Shown: piece after piece, positions 1-9,372 of the stretch
Layout: each line of letters starts with the position of its first letter
How positions within the stretch are numbered: position 1 is the stretch's first letter
Origin: Campylobacter_A concisus_Y
Lineage (GTDB): Bacteria > Campylobacterota > Campylobacteria > Campylobacterales > Campylobacteraceae
Direction: 5' to 3'
NCBI RefSeq assembly: GCF_902460415.1
Contig: NZ_CABPTY010000002.1
Coordinates: forward strand, 258,857 to 322,856
DNA: 64,000 nt
The notes under the pieces: model-generated
What the model was told of the DNA's origin: nothing
Database searches by the model: none
The model's input: the letters and a program-made list of their open reading frames with translations, nothing else
Position numbers and translations under genes: made by a program

Positions 1-1198
1 GGCTGTGGCCTTGCTCATCGATCGCTTTTTTGCCCTCTTGCAAGTCCGCCCAGACTTTCATGGCGTTGCGCTGAACGATCTTGTAGGCATCCTCTCTAGA
101 AATTCCACGCTGTGGTAGCTGTAAAAGCACGCGCTGTGAAAAGACTAGTCCACCTGTTAAATTTAAATTTTTCATCATATTTTCTGGATAGACGACTAAA
201 TTTGCTATCAAATTTTTGATGCGAACCAACATAAAATCAGCCGTGATAAACATATCTGGTAGGATAAATCTCTCAACTGAGCTGTGGCTGATATCGCGCT
301 CGTGCCAAAGTGCGACATTTTCAAGCGCTGGCGTGACGTATGAGCGTAGCACCCTGCAAAGGCCAGTGATGTTTTCGCTAAGGACTGGATTGCGTTTGTG
401 TGGCATAGCGCTTGAGCCTTTTTGTCCTGGGCTAAAATACTCCTCCGCCTCGTAAACCTCTGTCCTTTGGTAGTGTCTAATGGCGACTGCGATCTTCTCG
501 CAAGTAGAGGCTAGAACTGCGATGGCGCTTACCACATGTGCGTAGCGGTCGCGCTGGATCACTTGGTTTGACGCTGGGGCAGCCTTAAGACCTAGCTCCT
601 CACATGTTAGCTCTTCAAATTCTATCGGAGCGTGGGCTAAATTTCCCATAGCGCCTGAGAGTTTGCCGTAGCTGATCGTATCTTTTGCATCTTTGATGAG
701 CTTTAGAGCCCTTGCAATCTCATCGTACCAGATGGCAAGCACGAGGCCAAAGGTTATCGGCTCTCCGTGGATGCCGTGGCTTCTGCCGACCATGAGCGTG
801 TGCTTGTGCTCATTTGCCCTGTTTTTTACCGCCTGCATGAACTCCTCTACGTCGCTGATGATGAGCTCTAGGCTCTCTTTCATCTGAAGTGCGACGGCTG
901 TGTCGATGCAGTCGCTTGAGGTCATGCCGTAGTGCACAAACCTGCTCTCCTCGCCAAGGCTCTCGCTAACGCTTGTTAAAAATGCGATGACGTCGTGCTT
1001 TGTCGTCTTTTCTATCTCGTCGATGCGAGCCACTTCAAATTTAGCGTTTTTGCAAATTTTCTCGCAGTCGCTGTCGCTTATGAAGCCAAGCTTATTCCAA
1101 GCTTTAACGGCAGCTTTTTCTACTTTGAGCCAAGCGTCATATTTTGCTTGTATGCTCCACTTTTCAGCCATCTCTTTGCGTGAATATCTTTCGACCAT
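1..1198 (-). CDS. purB: Adenylosuccinate lyase, 3' end outside window
   Basis: Cytoplasmic lyase of purine synthesis; it releases fumarate from SAICAR and from adenylosuccinate. I translated the minus strand from the ATG at 1198 (MVERYSRKEMAEKW...) and the frame stays open to the window edge, giving about 399 codons of a family that is usually 430-450 residues. The fumarase/aspartase superfamily signature SSAMPHKRNP lies near residue 270, and the catalytic GRSHGIHGEPITFG stretch comes before it. An AAGG Shine-Dalgarno lies a few bases upstream of the start. The gene diverges from the RluA-type gene. The C-terminus and downstream neighbours are not visible. Confidence 0.95.
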   Translation of the reverse strand, partial: MVERYSRKEMAEKWSIQAKYDAWLKVEKAAVKAWNKLGFISDSDCEKICKNAKFEVARIDEIEKTTKHDVIAFLTSVSESLGEESRFVHYGMTSSDCIDTAVALQMKESLELIISDVEEFMQAVKNRANEHKHTLMVGRSHGIHGEPITFGLVLAIWYDEIARALKLIKDAKDTISYGKLSGAMGNLAHAPIEFEELTCEELGLKAAPASNQVIQRDRYAHVVSAIAVLASTCEKIAVAIRHYQRTEVYEAEEYFSPGQKGSSAMPHKRNPVLSENITGLCRVLRSYVTPALENVALWHERDISHSSVERFILPDMFITADFMLVRIKNLIANLVVYPENMMKNLNLTGGLVFSQRVLLQLPQRGISREDAYKIVQRNAMKVWADLQEGKKAIDEQGHS

Positions 1199-1385
1199 TG
1201 TTGAACCTTTTTGTATTAGTTTGCTTTTGTCCTGAAAGTATAAATTTGGCTTTTTGGGCCAGAAATCACGTCGTGCAATTTCTCTAAATTTAAGTTTTGA
1301 TTATATAAAATCCGGGCTGAAATGTCGGTTATACACTTATAAATTTGGGCTTAAGATAGCTCGCTCGTTTTTCAAAGGATCATTT

Positions 1386-2300
1386 TTGCCCTACGTAAAT
1401 AAATTTATCATTACTGCAGATCATCAAAAAGCTTACGAAATTTTACTCCAAAATGGCTTTAACATGAGTCAAACCCAGCGTCTCATCGATAAGGGCAGGC
1501 TGATCTGTGGCGGCAGTGTCGTGAGCGAGAAAAATGCCATTTTATGTGGCGATGTCTTTTTGATCGACTATGAGGCCAAGCCAAAGGGACTAAAGCCGAT
1601 CTTTGAGTGCGAGAGCTTTGCGGTATTTGACAAGCCAAGTAGCGTGCTAAGCCACCCAAATGGCAGACACTGCGACTACTCACTAAACGATGAAATTTAC
1701 ACACTTTTTGGGCGAGATGCGAGCGTAGCACATAGGCTGGACTTTGAGACAAGCGGCTTGATAGTCGTGGGCAAAGATAGAAATTCTACGATAAAGCTAA
1801 AGAAAATCTTTGAAAACAGAGAGGTTTCTAAAAGCTACGTCGCGATGGTGCAAGGCAAGATCGAGCGAGAATTTACGATCGATGCTAAGATGGATCTGGC
1901 AAAGAACTACGACGATGTGAAAATGCGAATGCAAATTTGTGAGAACGGCAAGAGTGCTGTTACTGAAATTTTGCCGATCAGATATTTTGACGATATCGAT
2001 ACGACTTTGGTTCAGGCTATTCCTATCACTGGCAGGCAGCATCAAATTCGGTTGCATTTGTTTCATGTGAAACACAAGATCCTTGGCGAACCACTTTATG
2101 GTTTGTCACGTCCGCAGATCGAAAAAATTTTAGATAAAGAGATGAGCGAGCATGAACGAATAAATTTAACTGGAGCAAAAAGGCTCTTGCTTCACTCAGA
2201 TGAAATTTCTTTTAAATTTGATGAAATTTTTTACACCATAAAAAGCAAATTTGACGCTGAGAGAGAGTTTTATAGATTTGCAAAAGAGAGTTTACTTTAG
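1386..2300 (+). CDS. RluA-family pseudouridine synthase
   Basis: Converts uridine to pseudouridine in RNA, most likely 23S rRNA. The open frame runs back to 1254, but the TTG at 1386 follows AAAGGA at good spacing and gives the natural N-terminus (LPYVNKFIITADHQ, read as Met), so I use it; the product is 304 residues. An S4-like region occupies about residues 1-60 (MSQTQRLIDKGRL). The catalytic HRLDFETSGL motif has its aspartate at residue 119, and RQHQIRLHL is the conserved C-terminal RluA block. The exact target uridine cannot be read from sequence. It stands alone between purB and the rlmN operon. Confidence 0.9.
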   Translation: MPYVNKFIITADHQKAYEILLQNGFNMSQTQRLIDKGRLICGGSVVSEKNAILCGDVFLIDYEAKPKGLKPIFECESFAVFDKPSSVLSHPNGRHCDYSLNDEIYTLFGRDASVAHRLDFETSGLIVVGKDRNSTIKLKKIFENREVSKSYVAMVQGKIEREFTIDAKMDLAKNYDDVKMRMQICENGKSAVTEILPIRYFDDIDTTLVQAIPITGRQHQIRLHLFHVKHKILGEPLYGLSRPQIEKILDKEMSEHERINLTGAKRLLLHSDEISFKFDEIFYTIKSKFDAEREFYRFAKESLL

Positions 2301-2461
2301 TCCAAAATTTTTTTAATAAATTTCTATTTCTCATAAACCTTTACCTACGTTTTGCCAAAGTTTATCACTTTTAAATACCACAATGATAATTTTGTAGTTT
2401 ATGCAATTAATGCTCCATTTTATTTCTTTATGAGAGCTAGGCTTTATCTTGATGTTAAGGC

Positions 2462-2572
2462 TTAGAATTTATGCCTATCTTTTTCATCTTTTAAAACTTT
2501 TAAAATAAGCCCTAGTCCAAGTAAAACCACAACAGCAACAAAGACTATTTCGGCTATATCAAGTGCACTCAT
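2462..2572 (-). CDS. 36-residue membrane peptide coupled to rlmN
   Basis: Short frame found by reading the minus strand just after rlmN. It starts with ATG one base after the rlmN TAG (TAGAATG) and encodes MSALDIAEIVFVAVVVLLGL followed by GLILKVLKDEKDRHKF. This is a single hydrophobic helix of about 20 residues with a charged C-terminal tail, typical of small single-span proteins. The rlmN stop lies directly upstream, so translation by reinitiation is likely. I do not recognise a family. The base composition and sensible topology argue for a real gene, but the short length keeps this uncertain. Confidence 0.6.
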   Translation of the reverse strand: MSALDIAEIVFVAVVVLLGLGLILKVLKDEKDRHKF

Positions 2573-2573
2573 T

Positions 2574-3710
2574 CTAACTCACGCTGGCTTTACTATTATC
2601 TTCAAGTGAATGTGTTTTTAAATTTTTATCGCTGGAAATAGCTTTAAATTTTGCATTTTCATTGCGTTGTTTTAATTGCCCACAAGCCGCACTTATGTCA
2701 AGGCCTTTACTCTGTCTGATCGTGCAAGTGACGCCGTGATCTCTTAGATATTCTTGAAATTTTAGCATGCTAGTAAGCTCAGGTCGTCCAAATTCACTGC
2801 CCTCATGTGGGTTAAAATATATAAGATTTACCTTCGCTTTTATGCCATGAAGTAGTTTTACCAACTTTTTAGCATCACTCACGCTATCGTTTAAATCCTT
2901 GATAACAAGGTATTCAAACATTACACGCTTTCGTATATCGATAGGAAATCCCCTAACAGCATCCATAACAGCCTCGATGTTATATGCCTTATTTATCGGC
3001 ATTAGGCGGCTTCTAAGCTCATTAGTAACAGCATGAAGCGATATGGCCAATAACACGCCAAGATCCATCTCACCAAGCTTTTTTATCTGACTGCCAAGTC
3101 CGCTAGTTGAAACGGTTTGACGACGCGGCGATATGGCTAGACCCTCGTTAAGTGCTAAAATTTTGATCGCTTTACTAACGTTAGCAAGATTATCAAGTGG
3201 CTCACCCATACCCATATAAACGACATTTATGCGTCTTTCATAAGGTATCTTATTCTCTCTTTTTATCCATAAAATTTGCCCCACAATCTCGCCTGCAGTC
3301 AAATTTCTAACAAGCCCGCCCTTTGCTGTTAGACAAAAAGCACATCCCATTTTACAGCCAACCTGTGAGCTAACACAAACTGTATAACGAGCATGGCGAC
3401 TGACCTTTCCATTCTCATCACTAATCTCCTCTTTCATCGGGAGTAAGACACTCTCTATCTTTAGCCCATCTTTTAGCTCAAAAAGATACTTGATCGAACC
3501 ATCACTACTTTGCTCAAATTTTACACATTTTAAAGGATCGATATAAAATTTTTCAGCCAGATCTTGACGCATATCTTTAGGTAAATTTAGCATTTGGCTA
3601 AAATCGGTTGCATTTTTTTTATATATCCACTCGTAGATTTGTGTTGCTCTAAATGGTGGAGAAACTAACTCTTTTAGCTCATCAATACTAAGATCAAGCA
3701 AATTTATCAC
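2574..3710 (-). CDS. rlmN: Dual-specificity rRNA/tRNA adenine C2-methyltransferase RlmN
   Basis: Radical-SAM enzyme that methylates C2 of A2503 in 23S rRNA and A37 in some tRNAs. The protein is 378 residues, normal for the family. The radical-SAM cysteines are in CKMGCAFC around residue 119, followed by GEIVGQILW and VVYMGMGEPLDN, both characteristic RlmN blocks. A C-terminal CTIRQSKGLDISAACGQL carries the second methyl-carrier cysteine region. The start overlaps the stop of the nucleoside phosphorylase gene by four bases (ATGA), placing it fourth in a tightly coupled operon. Confidence 0.96.
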   Translation of the reverse strand: MINLLDLSIDELKELVSPPFRATQIYEWIYKKNATDFSQMLNLPKDMRQDLAEKFYIDPLKCVKFEQSSDGSIKYLFELKDGLKIESVLLPMKEEISDENGKVSRHARYTVCVSSQVGCKMGCAFCLTAKGGLVRNLTAGEIVGQILWIKRENKIPYERRINVVYMGMGEPLDNLANVSKAIKILALNEGLAISPRRQTVSTSGLGSQIKKLGEMDLGVLLAISLHAVTNELRSRLMPINKAYNIEAVMDAVRGFPIDIRKRVMFEYLVIKDLNDSVSDAKKLVKLLHGIKAKVNLIYFNPHEGSEFGRPELTSMLKFQEYLRDHGVTCTIRQSKGLDISAACGQLKQRNENAKFKAISSDKNLKTHSLEDNSKASVS

Positions 3711-4387
3711 ATATTTTCCTTTATATATTTTGTTAGAATTTTCTTGGCCTCTGCGTGATTTTTTATAAAATCAGCATGTGCATCTTTATTACAAAAATTT
3801 GTCGCTACGAAAATTCCATAAGCTGGAATTTTAAAAATTTGAGCTACTTTTAGAACAGAAAAAAACTCCATATTTTCTAAAAAATAGCCTTTTTCAAATA
3901 TCTTATGAGCCAAATTTTTATCTGTCGTTATGAAATTTGACGAATTTATTTTGATAGTTCCACGTGAAACGATAGAAGAAATTTCACACTCAATTGGTGA
4001 ATAAGATCTATTTTCTACGCTAGAAATTTCAATATTTGCCCCAACCGAGCTTTCATAAATTTGTAAAATTTCACCATCTTTATAAAGACCTGCCGAGCCA
4101 ACGAAAACTATTTTTTCTGGCATCTGATACAAATTTCGTTCAGGATTTTTTGACAAATTTTGGCTTAGATTTTGTAGCTCTGGATTTGATGAGTTTGCAA
4201 ATTTAGCTTCAATCTTTGCAAGATAGTGCGGATCGATATTTTTTAAATTTATACCCTTTTCATCCGCTCCAATACATGCTCGTTTCTGCAAAAATTTTGT
4301 CAAACTTATTGCCATATCAACTAGCCCCACACCCATTGGCAAAGCAAAGTCAAAAATTTCGTTTTTTCCAGCAGAGACAATCAACAT
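3707..4387 (-). CDS. Purine-nucleoside phosphorylase-family protein
   Basis: A 226-residue protein with the look of the PNP/UDP phosphorylase superfamily: an N-terminal MLIVSAGKNEIFDFALPMGV strand, a central IVFVGSAGLYKDGEIL segment and a C-terminal ENMEFFSVLKVAQIFKIPAY block that matches the substrate-binding E-x-x-x (normally EMEA/EME) region. Expected to cleave or phosphorolyse a purine nucleoside in the cytoplasm. The sequence is divergent, so substrate is unknown; MTA/SAH nucleosidase is a less likely alternative. The start shares a base with the hisF stop (TGATG) and the end overlaps rlmN, so it is an operon member. Confidence 0.7.
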   Translation of the reverse strand: MLIVSAGKNEIFDFALPMGVGLVDMAISLTKFLQKRACIGADEKGINLKNIDPHYLAKIEAKFANSSNPELQNLSQNLSKNPERNLYQMPEKIVFVGSAGLYKDGEILQIYESSVGANIEISSVENRSYSPIECEISSIVSRGTIKINSSNFITTDKNLAHKIFEKGYFLENMEFFSVLKVAQIFKIPAYGIFVATNFCNKDAHADFIKNHAEAKKILTKYIKENM

Positions 4388-5142
4388 CAGAGCCTAACCT
4401 CAACGCCATTTGCCTTGAGATACTCTTTTAGCTTTTTTATCTCGATTTCGCCAAAGTGAAATATCGAAGCAGCTAAACACGCATCAGCCCCGGCTTCAAA
4501 AGCCTCTTTAAAGTGCTCCATCTCACCAGCTCCACCACTTGCGATAGTTGGTATAGAAAGCGTGCTAAATATATTTGTTAGCTCAAGATTAAAGCCCTGT
4601 TTGACGCCGTCGTTGTCCATAGAGGTTAACAATATCTCACCTGCTCCTCGCGACTCGACCTCTTTTGCCCAGGTAAAGGCATCTTTTTTGGTATCGATCC
4701 TGCCACCATTTATAAAAACGCTATAACCATTCTCGATCTTTTTAGCATCAATTGCTACGACAACACATTGCGAGCCAAATTTCTTAACTGCCTCATCAAT
4801 CAAATTTGGATCTTGTATGGCTGATGAATTTAAGCTTACTTTATCGCAGCCAGCATTTAAAAGGCGAGAGATATCATCGATCGTGCGTATACCTCCGCCA
4901 ACTGTTAGTGGGATAAAAAGCTTACTTGCGACCTTTTTTACGACATCAACTATCGTATCACGCCCAAGATGAGAGGCAGTGATATCCAAAAAGCAAAGCT
5001 CATCAGCACCCTCATCATTGTATCTTTTAGCTATCTCAACAGGATCTCCAGCATCGACAAGCCCTACGAAATTTACACCTTTTACGACTCTGCCATCTTT
5101 TACATCAAGGCATGGGATTATACGTTTTGCAAAATGATTCAA
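4387..5142 (-). CDS. hisF: Imidazole glycerol phosphate synthase cyclase subunit
   Basis: The (beta-alpha)8-barrel subunit that uses ammonia from HisH to form IGP and AICAR from PRFAR in histidine synthesis. The 251-residue length is typical. It starts with KRIIPCLDVKDGRVVKGVNF, holding the first catalytic aspartate, and has VVVAIDAK for the second, plus two half-barrel phosphate sites (VGGGIRTIDD and ASGGAGEMEHF). The start overlaps the stop of the helicase-like gene by four bases. No other his gene is nearby, so it sits apart from the rest of the pathway here. Confidence 0.97.
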   Translation of the reverse strand: MNHFAKRIIPCLDVKDGRVVKGVNFVGLVDAGDPVEIAKRYNDEGADELCFLDITASHLGRDTIVDVVKKVASKLFIPLTVGGGIRTIDDISRLLNAGCDKVSLNSSAIQDPNLIDEAVKKFGSQCVVVAIDAKKIENGYSVFINGGRIDTKKDAFTWAKEVESRGAGEILLTSMDNDGVKQGFNLELTNIFSTLSIPTIASGGAGEMEHFKEAFEAGADACLAASIFHFGEIEIKKLKEYLKANGVEVRL

Positions 5143-8100
5143 ATCTGTCCTTTATCTATTTTTCTAGCTGCTACCTCAAAATATGGCAAATTAGACCAAT
5201 TTTCTCGGTTACCAACTATATAAATAACCTCTTTTGCTCTTGTTAGTGCTACATTTAGTAAATTTGGCGTACTAGCAGCCCATGCTCTAGCGCCTTTTGT
5301 GGCACCGCCAAGAACAAAGATAACAACATCAGCTTCTTTGCCTTGCATGGTGTGAATGGTACCAGCCCCTTTTAAATTTTTACAAACATCTTTAAAAGGT
5401 GTTATTATTTTAACGCTATCTTTTAGCTTGGCTAGCTTACCATCTAAAAGCTCTTTAACGATCATGCCTTCAGCTTTATTATAGTTACCTATCCATTCAT
5501 CACTACTAACATCAATCCATTCTGTTTTGATATTAGGATCACTAAGTTTACTTTTACTACTTCTACCAAGTATCATCATATCATCATATGTTGTTTCGTT
5601 TGAAATTTTAAACATAGGGTTGGCGCACCTTCTATGAACGATAAGTGGCGAACCAACCCAAATGGACTTACCCTCTCCTTTTATATATGTACCAATATTT
5701 TGTACTTTATCGGCTCGAAGTTGAACTGATGATTTTAGTAGATTAAACTCATCCTTTGCATCGCAGTAGCGTAAAATAGCGTTATTTAAAGCTGGTGGCA
5801 ATGTTACAACAGGCTCAAGTTGAAGTGGATCACCAACTACAACAGCCATGTTTGAACGAAGCAGTGCACCTAATGCGTTAGTTAAATTTGCCTGCCCTGC
5901 CTCATCTATTAAGAGCAAGCCTATATCGCCATTTAGTAGCTCTTTAAAGGTATTATTAAAAGATGCGAAAGTAGAACTAACAACTGGCGTTAGTAAAAAT
6001 AATCCTTTTATTATTTCACGTCTATCTTTAGCCTCAAGCCCGTTTTTCTCAGCCATTTTTTCATCATTAAATATAACACTAAGAGCTCGTAAATTTGTTC
6101 TAACAGCTTCTTTGCAAGCAAAGATAGTGGCTTTATGCAGATTAAGCGCTTCTTTAAAAAGCTTGATTCTTGCGTTAAAAAGCTTTGTCTTATGAAATTT
6201 CTCATCAAAGCCAAGCTCCATCATAAATGGCATACTCTTTTGCATTCCTTCATTACTCTGATTAAAACTACCATTTAAAAAGCTATCAAGCTCTTCACTT
6301 CTACCAATTAATTTTTGACGTCTAACAAAGTCATCATTAAGCCTATTAAGATGATCTATTTTAGCGTTAAGTTCTAAAATTTTATCTTCGAGCTGAGTTA
6401 TTTGAGATTTTAGTTCGTTTAATTTTGCTTCATTCTTCTCTTTATTTTCACTATTTTGCTTGCTTGCTTCCAAATTTTGCTCAGCTATTTGGCGATTTAT
6501 CTCACTAACTTTTTGCACTTCATTGTTATATTTTTCAAAAGCTTGCGTCTTTAAAATTTGCTGGAAAATAAAAAATGATGGCTTTATAGGCACACTCAGA
6601 TACTCTTGTAAAATTTCATTTTGGCCAATAAGCTTTGCTAGCTCGTTAGCTTCAGCCACCTTTTGTTCTAGCTCATTTTTGCTCAAATCCAGCTCATCTA
6701 TTAGTGGCTTTAAAAGCTCGTCTATTTGCTTTGCTGAATTATAGTTATCAAGTCTTTTATCGATATTTATAAGCTCGCTATTTATACTTTTTAGCTCCTC
6801 TTCTTTGATCCTGATCTCACTAAAAAGTAGATTTACTTCATGTAAGGCTTGATTAAATTTCTCCTTCGCCTCGTCAAAATCATCAATTCCTTCGCCAGTA
6901 GCCAAGTATTTGCCAAGCCCCATTAAAAAGTCATCTTGTTCTATAAATTCTTTAAATTCTTTTGAAATGTCTTCAAATTGACTATGCGTTTTTTCGATCT
7001 TTACGCCATTAATCGCGTTAAAAACAAAATTTGACTTATTTTGCTTTGAGCCAAGAGGTATGCAAAAAAGCCCCCATGCAGGTTTTGAGATAAAAGATTT
7101 TTCGCCAAAATTTATCTTTTCATCAGCCGAGAGAAGCCTTGTAGCTATAAATTTAAAATAATCAATCTCGCCTGCGTAACTACCGATGCTTTTTAGTTGG
7201 CTAAGCTCTTTACTTAAAATTTCAACCGCACCGTTATTACAAGAGCTAACAACCATCTCATAGCCCTGAAGTTCTTTATTTAGAGTAAAATAAAGCACCT
7301 TATCGCTACTATCTCGAACTGGTGCAAAGATATCATGTCTACTCATTTGCGCGAGCTTCATCGCTCTAAGCGTAACAACTTCAGCCATTACGTCTTTTAA
7401 AAGAGTTGTTTTACCAGTGCCTGGAGCACCATTTACGCTATAAATTCCACCACTTTTTTCTTTAAATTTTTTAATGATGTTATTAACGGCAATTTGCTGT
7501 GAAAAATTTAGAGCAAAGTCGCTAGAAAAGGCCGATCTTGGATACTCTTCTGCTTTAAAAAAATCTCTAACAAGCCTTCTATTTTGCTCATCTCTTACAT
7601 CAAGTCTTTCAAATTTATTCTCACTGCCATCATCCAAAAACTGATCAGTTAGCTCATGTGTCCTGCCTGACTCGTAAAATTTGATAAGCAAATTTATATC
7701 ATCTATGAAAAAGCTATTTAAAAGGCTATCATTTTCTTTAAAATTTGGATTTATGATCTTTACTTCAAGCCTTAAGAAATCATTACAAAATGGTGTTTTA
7801 AGTGCACTTTTTAGCTCATCGTTTATAAGCTTTATATATTTGCCAAATTCCATTTTTTCTTTATAGATAGATAGCTTATCTTTTATGCGCTCACACTCTT
7901 TGCTAAAATCACTTTGGCTTATCTCTTTTAGATAATCTAGGCGAGCCATTGCCCAAGGAGCTGTTGAGATAAAAAGATCATCAGATGAGTTTGGTGTAAA
8001 AAACGGAGTTAAATCATCATCTAAATTTACATCTTTTAAAGTAAAATTTTGGTCATCTTTACAAAATACCAAATCACCAGCGAGCTTAAGCTTATAACAA

Positions 8101-8423
8101 AATGCCTTTTCAAAGCTCGTTTGCTCAGAGCGTAGCTCATCTAAAATTTGCTCTTTTTCAAATTTCACCTTTGCTAGCTTTGATATCGCAAGGGCGAGCA
8201 AGTCAGTCTCAAAAATGCCGCCGTAAATCGAAATTTCTACACCATTTTTTAAAAGCGACCTGTCAAATGCCCTTAAAATTTGCATAAATTTCTCATCGAA
8301 ATTTGCGATATCAAGGTCCATTGATTTTTTAAATTTGCTATTTGTCTTTTTTGGCTCGTCTAAGGTTTTTGGCTCTAAATATTGTGATAATAAAAAGTAT
8401 TTTAAGGTGTTTGCCCTACTCAA
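5139..8423 (-). CDS. Large SF1-type helicase/ATPase with internal coiled coil
   Basis: A 1094-residue soluble protein. Walker A is GAPGTGKTTLLKDV near residue 331; Walker B/motif II LLLIDEAGQA is near 840 and followed by VVVGDPLQLEPV (motif III). The C-terminal ALTRAKEVIYIVGN near 1059 matches SF1 motif VI of the Upf1/DNA2 group. Roughly residues 520-700 are rich in E, K, L and N in heptad-like spacing and are probably a coiled coil, inserted between motifs I and II. The first 300 residues are not recognisable. It heads the overlapping operon with hisF. I infer an ATP-driven nucleic acid translocase; the process is unknown. Confidence 0.8.
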   Translation of the reverse strand: MSRANTLKYFLLSQYLEPKTLDEPKKTNSKFKKSMDLDIANFDEKFMQILRAFDRSLLKNGVEISIYGGIFETDLLALAISKLAKVKFEKEQILDELRSEQTSFEKAFCYKLKLAGDLVFCKDDQNFTLKDVNLDDDLTPFFTPNSSDDLFISTAPWAMARLDYLKEISQSDFSKECERIKDKLSIYKEKMEFGKYIKLINDELKSALKTPFCNDFLRLEVKIINPNFKENDSLLNSFFIDDINLLIKFYESGRTHELTDQFLDDGSENKFERLDVRDEQNRRLVRDFFKAEEYPRSAFSSDFALNFSQQIAVNNIIKKFKEKSGGIYSVNGAPGTGKTTLLKDVMAEVVTLRAMKLAQMSRHDIFAPVRDSSDKVLYFTLNKELQGYEMVVSSCNNGAVEILSKELSQLKSIGSYAGEIDYFKFIATRLLSADEKINFGEKSFISKPAWGLFCIPLGSKQNKSNFVFNAINGVKIEKTHSQFEDISKEFKEFIEQDDFLMGLGKYLATGEGIDDFDEAKEKFNQALHEVNLLFSEIRIKEEELKSINSELINIDKRLDNYNSAKQIDELLKPLIDELDLSKNELEQKVAEANELAKLIGQNEILQEYLSVPIKPSFFIFQQILKTQAFEKYNNEVQKVSEINRQIAEQNLEASKQNSENKEKNEAKLNELKSQITQLEDKILELNAKIDHLNRLNDDFVRRQKLIGRSEELDSFLNGSFNQSNEGMQKSMPFMMELGFDEKFHKTKLFNARIKLFKEALNLHKATIFACKEAVRTNLRALSVIFNDEKMAEKNGLEAKDRREIIKGLFLLTPVVSSTFASFNNTFKELLNGDIGLLLIDEAGQANLTNALGALLRSNMAVVVGDPLQLEPVVTLPPALNNAILRYCDAKDEFNLLKSSVQLRADKVQNIGTYIKGEGKSIWVGSPLIVHRRCANPMFKISNETTYDDMMILGRSSKSKLSDPNIKTEWIDVSSDEWIGNYNKAEGMIVKELLDGKLAKLKDSVKIITPFKDVCKNLKGAGTIHTMQGKEADVVIFVLGGATKGARAWAASTPNLLNVALTRAKEVIYIVGNRENWSNLPYFEVAARKIDKGQI

Positions 8424-8529
8424 ATTTATGCCTTATTTTGTTGTTATTTAGTGATTATAGTCCATTTTATATATGATTAAACTAAACTTGTAATCATTGT
8501 ATAAGTAATTTTTGGCTAATATCGCGGCT

Positions 8530-9372
8530 ATGATAAAGGCAAAAAAGCACTTTGGACAGAATTTTTTACAAGACAAAGCGACACTAGATAAGATCATCCA
8601 AGCGATACCCAAGGACGTAGAAAACGTCGTTGAGATTGGGCCTGGCTTAGGTGATTTGACATTTAGACTTTTGCAAATTTACAAAACGACCTCTTTTGAG
8701 ATAGATTGTGAGCTGTTTCAAATTTTAAAGGTCAAATTTGCAAATGAGATCCAAAATGGACAATTAAAACTTTTTTGTAAAGATGCTTTAGAGCAGTGGC
8801 AAGAAGAGGGCGGACTAAGTAGTCAGAACTACTTTTTAGTCGCAAATTTGCCCTATTACGTTGCTACGAAGATGATACTAAATGCGATAGATGACGAAAA
8901 ATGCCTTGGACTTATCGTGATGATACAAAAAGAGGTTGCTCTTAAATTTAGTGCAAAGAGCAAGGATAAAGAATTTAGCGCTTTATCGATCCTCGCTTCA
9001 CTTCAAGGCAGGTGTGAGCTTTTGTTTGATGTGGATGCAAAGCTTTTTAATCCACCTCCAAAGGTCACATCCTCAGTCATCAAACTACAAAAAACAAAAA
9101 AGATTTTTGGCAAAGACGGGATTTTCAAAGATGCAAAACAGTACGAGGCTTTTAAAGTATTTTTAAGAGCTGCGTTTGCTTCGCCAAGAAAGACGCTTTT
9201 GAAAAATTTATCCACAAATTTTGACAAAAATGCGTTAGAAGAAATTTTTGAAAGCTTAGGCTTAGCTCAAAATTTACGTCCACACGAGCTAGATGTCGAT
9301 TTTTATCTAAAAGTATTTGAAAGATTAAAGGAAGATAATGAACGACAAAAACGAAGAAAAAGTTGTAACTAA
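8530..9372 (+). CDS. ksgA: 16S rRNA dimethyladenosine transferase
   Basis: Dimethylates the two adjacent adenines in the 3' hairpin of 16S rRNA (A1518/A1519) late in small-subunit assembly. I start at the ATG at 8530 (MIKAKKHFGQNFLQD), which matches how the family begins; an upstream TTG at 8512 would add six residues. SAM-binding VVEIGPGLGDLT and the catalytic NLPYYVATKM are present in order. The last 35 bases overlap the rnj start in another frame. No good Shine-Dalgarno precedes the ATG, so initiation could be weak. It begins the ksgA-rnj-kdsD-rluB run. Confidence 0.95.
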   Translation: MIKAKKHFGQNFLQDKATLDKIIQAIPKDVENVVEIGPGLGDLTFRLLQIYKTTSFEIDCELFQILKVKFANEIQNGQLKLFCKDALEQWQEEGGLSSQNYFLVANLPYYVATKMILNAIDDEKCLGLIVMIQKEVALKFSAKSKDKEFSALSILASLQGRCELLFDVDAKLFNPPPKVTSSVIKLQKTKKIFGKDGIFKDAKQYEAFKVFLRAAFASPRKTLLKNLSTNFDKNALEEIFESLGLAQNLRPHELDVDFYLKVFERLKEDNERQKRRKSCN

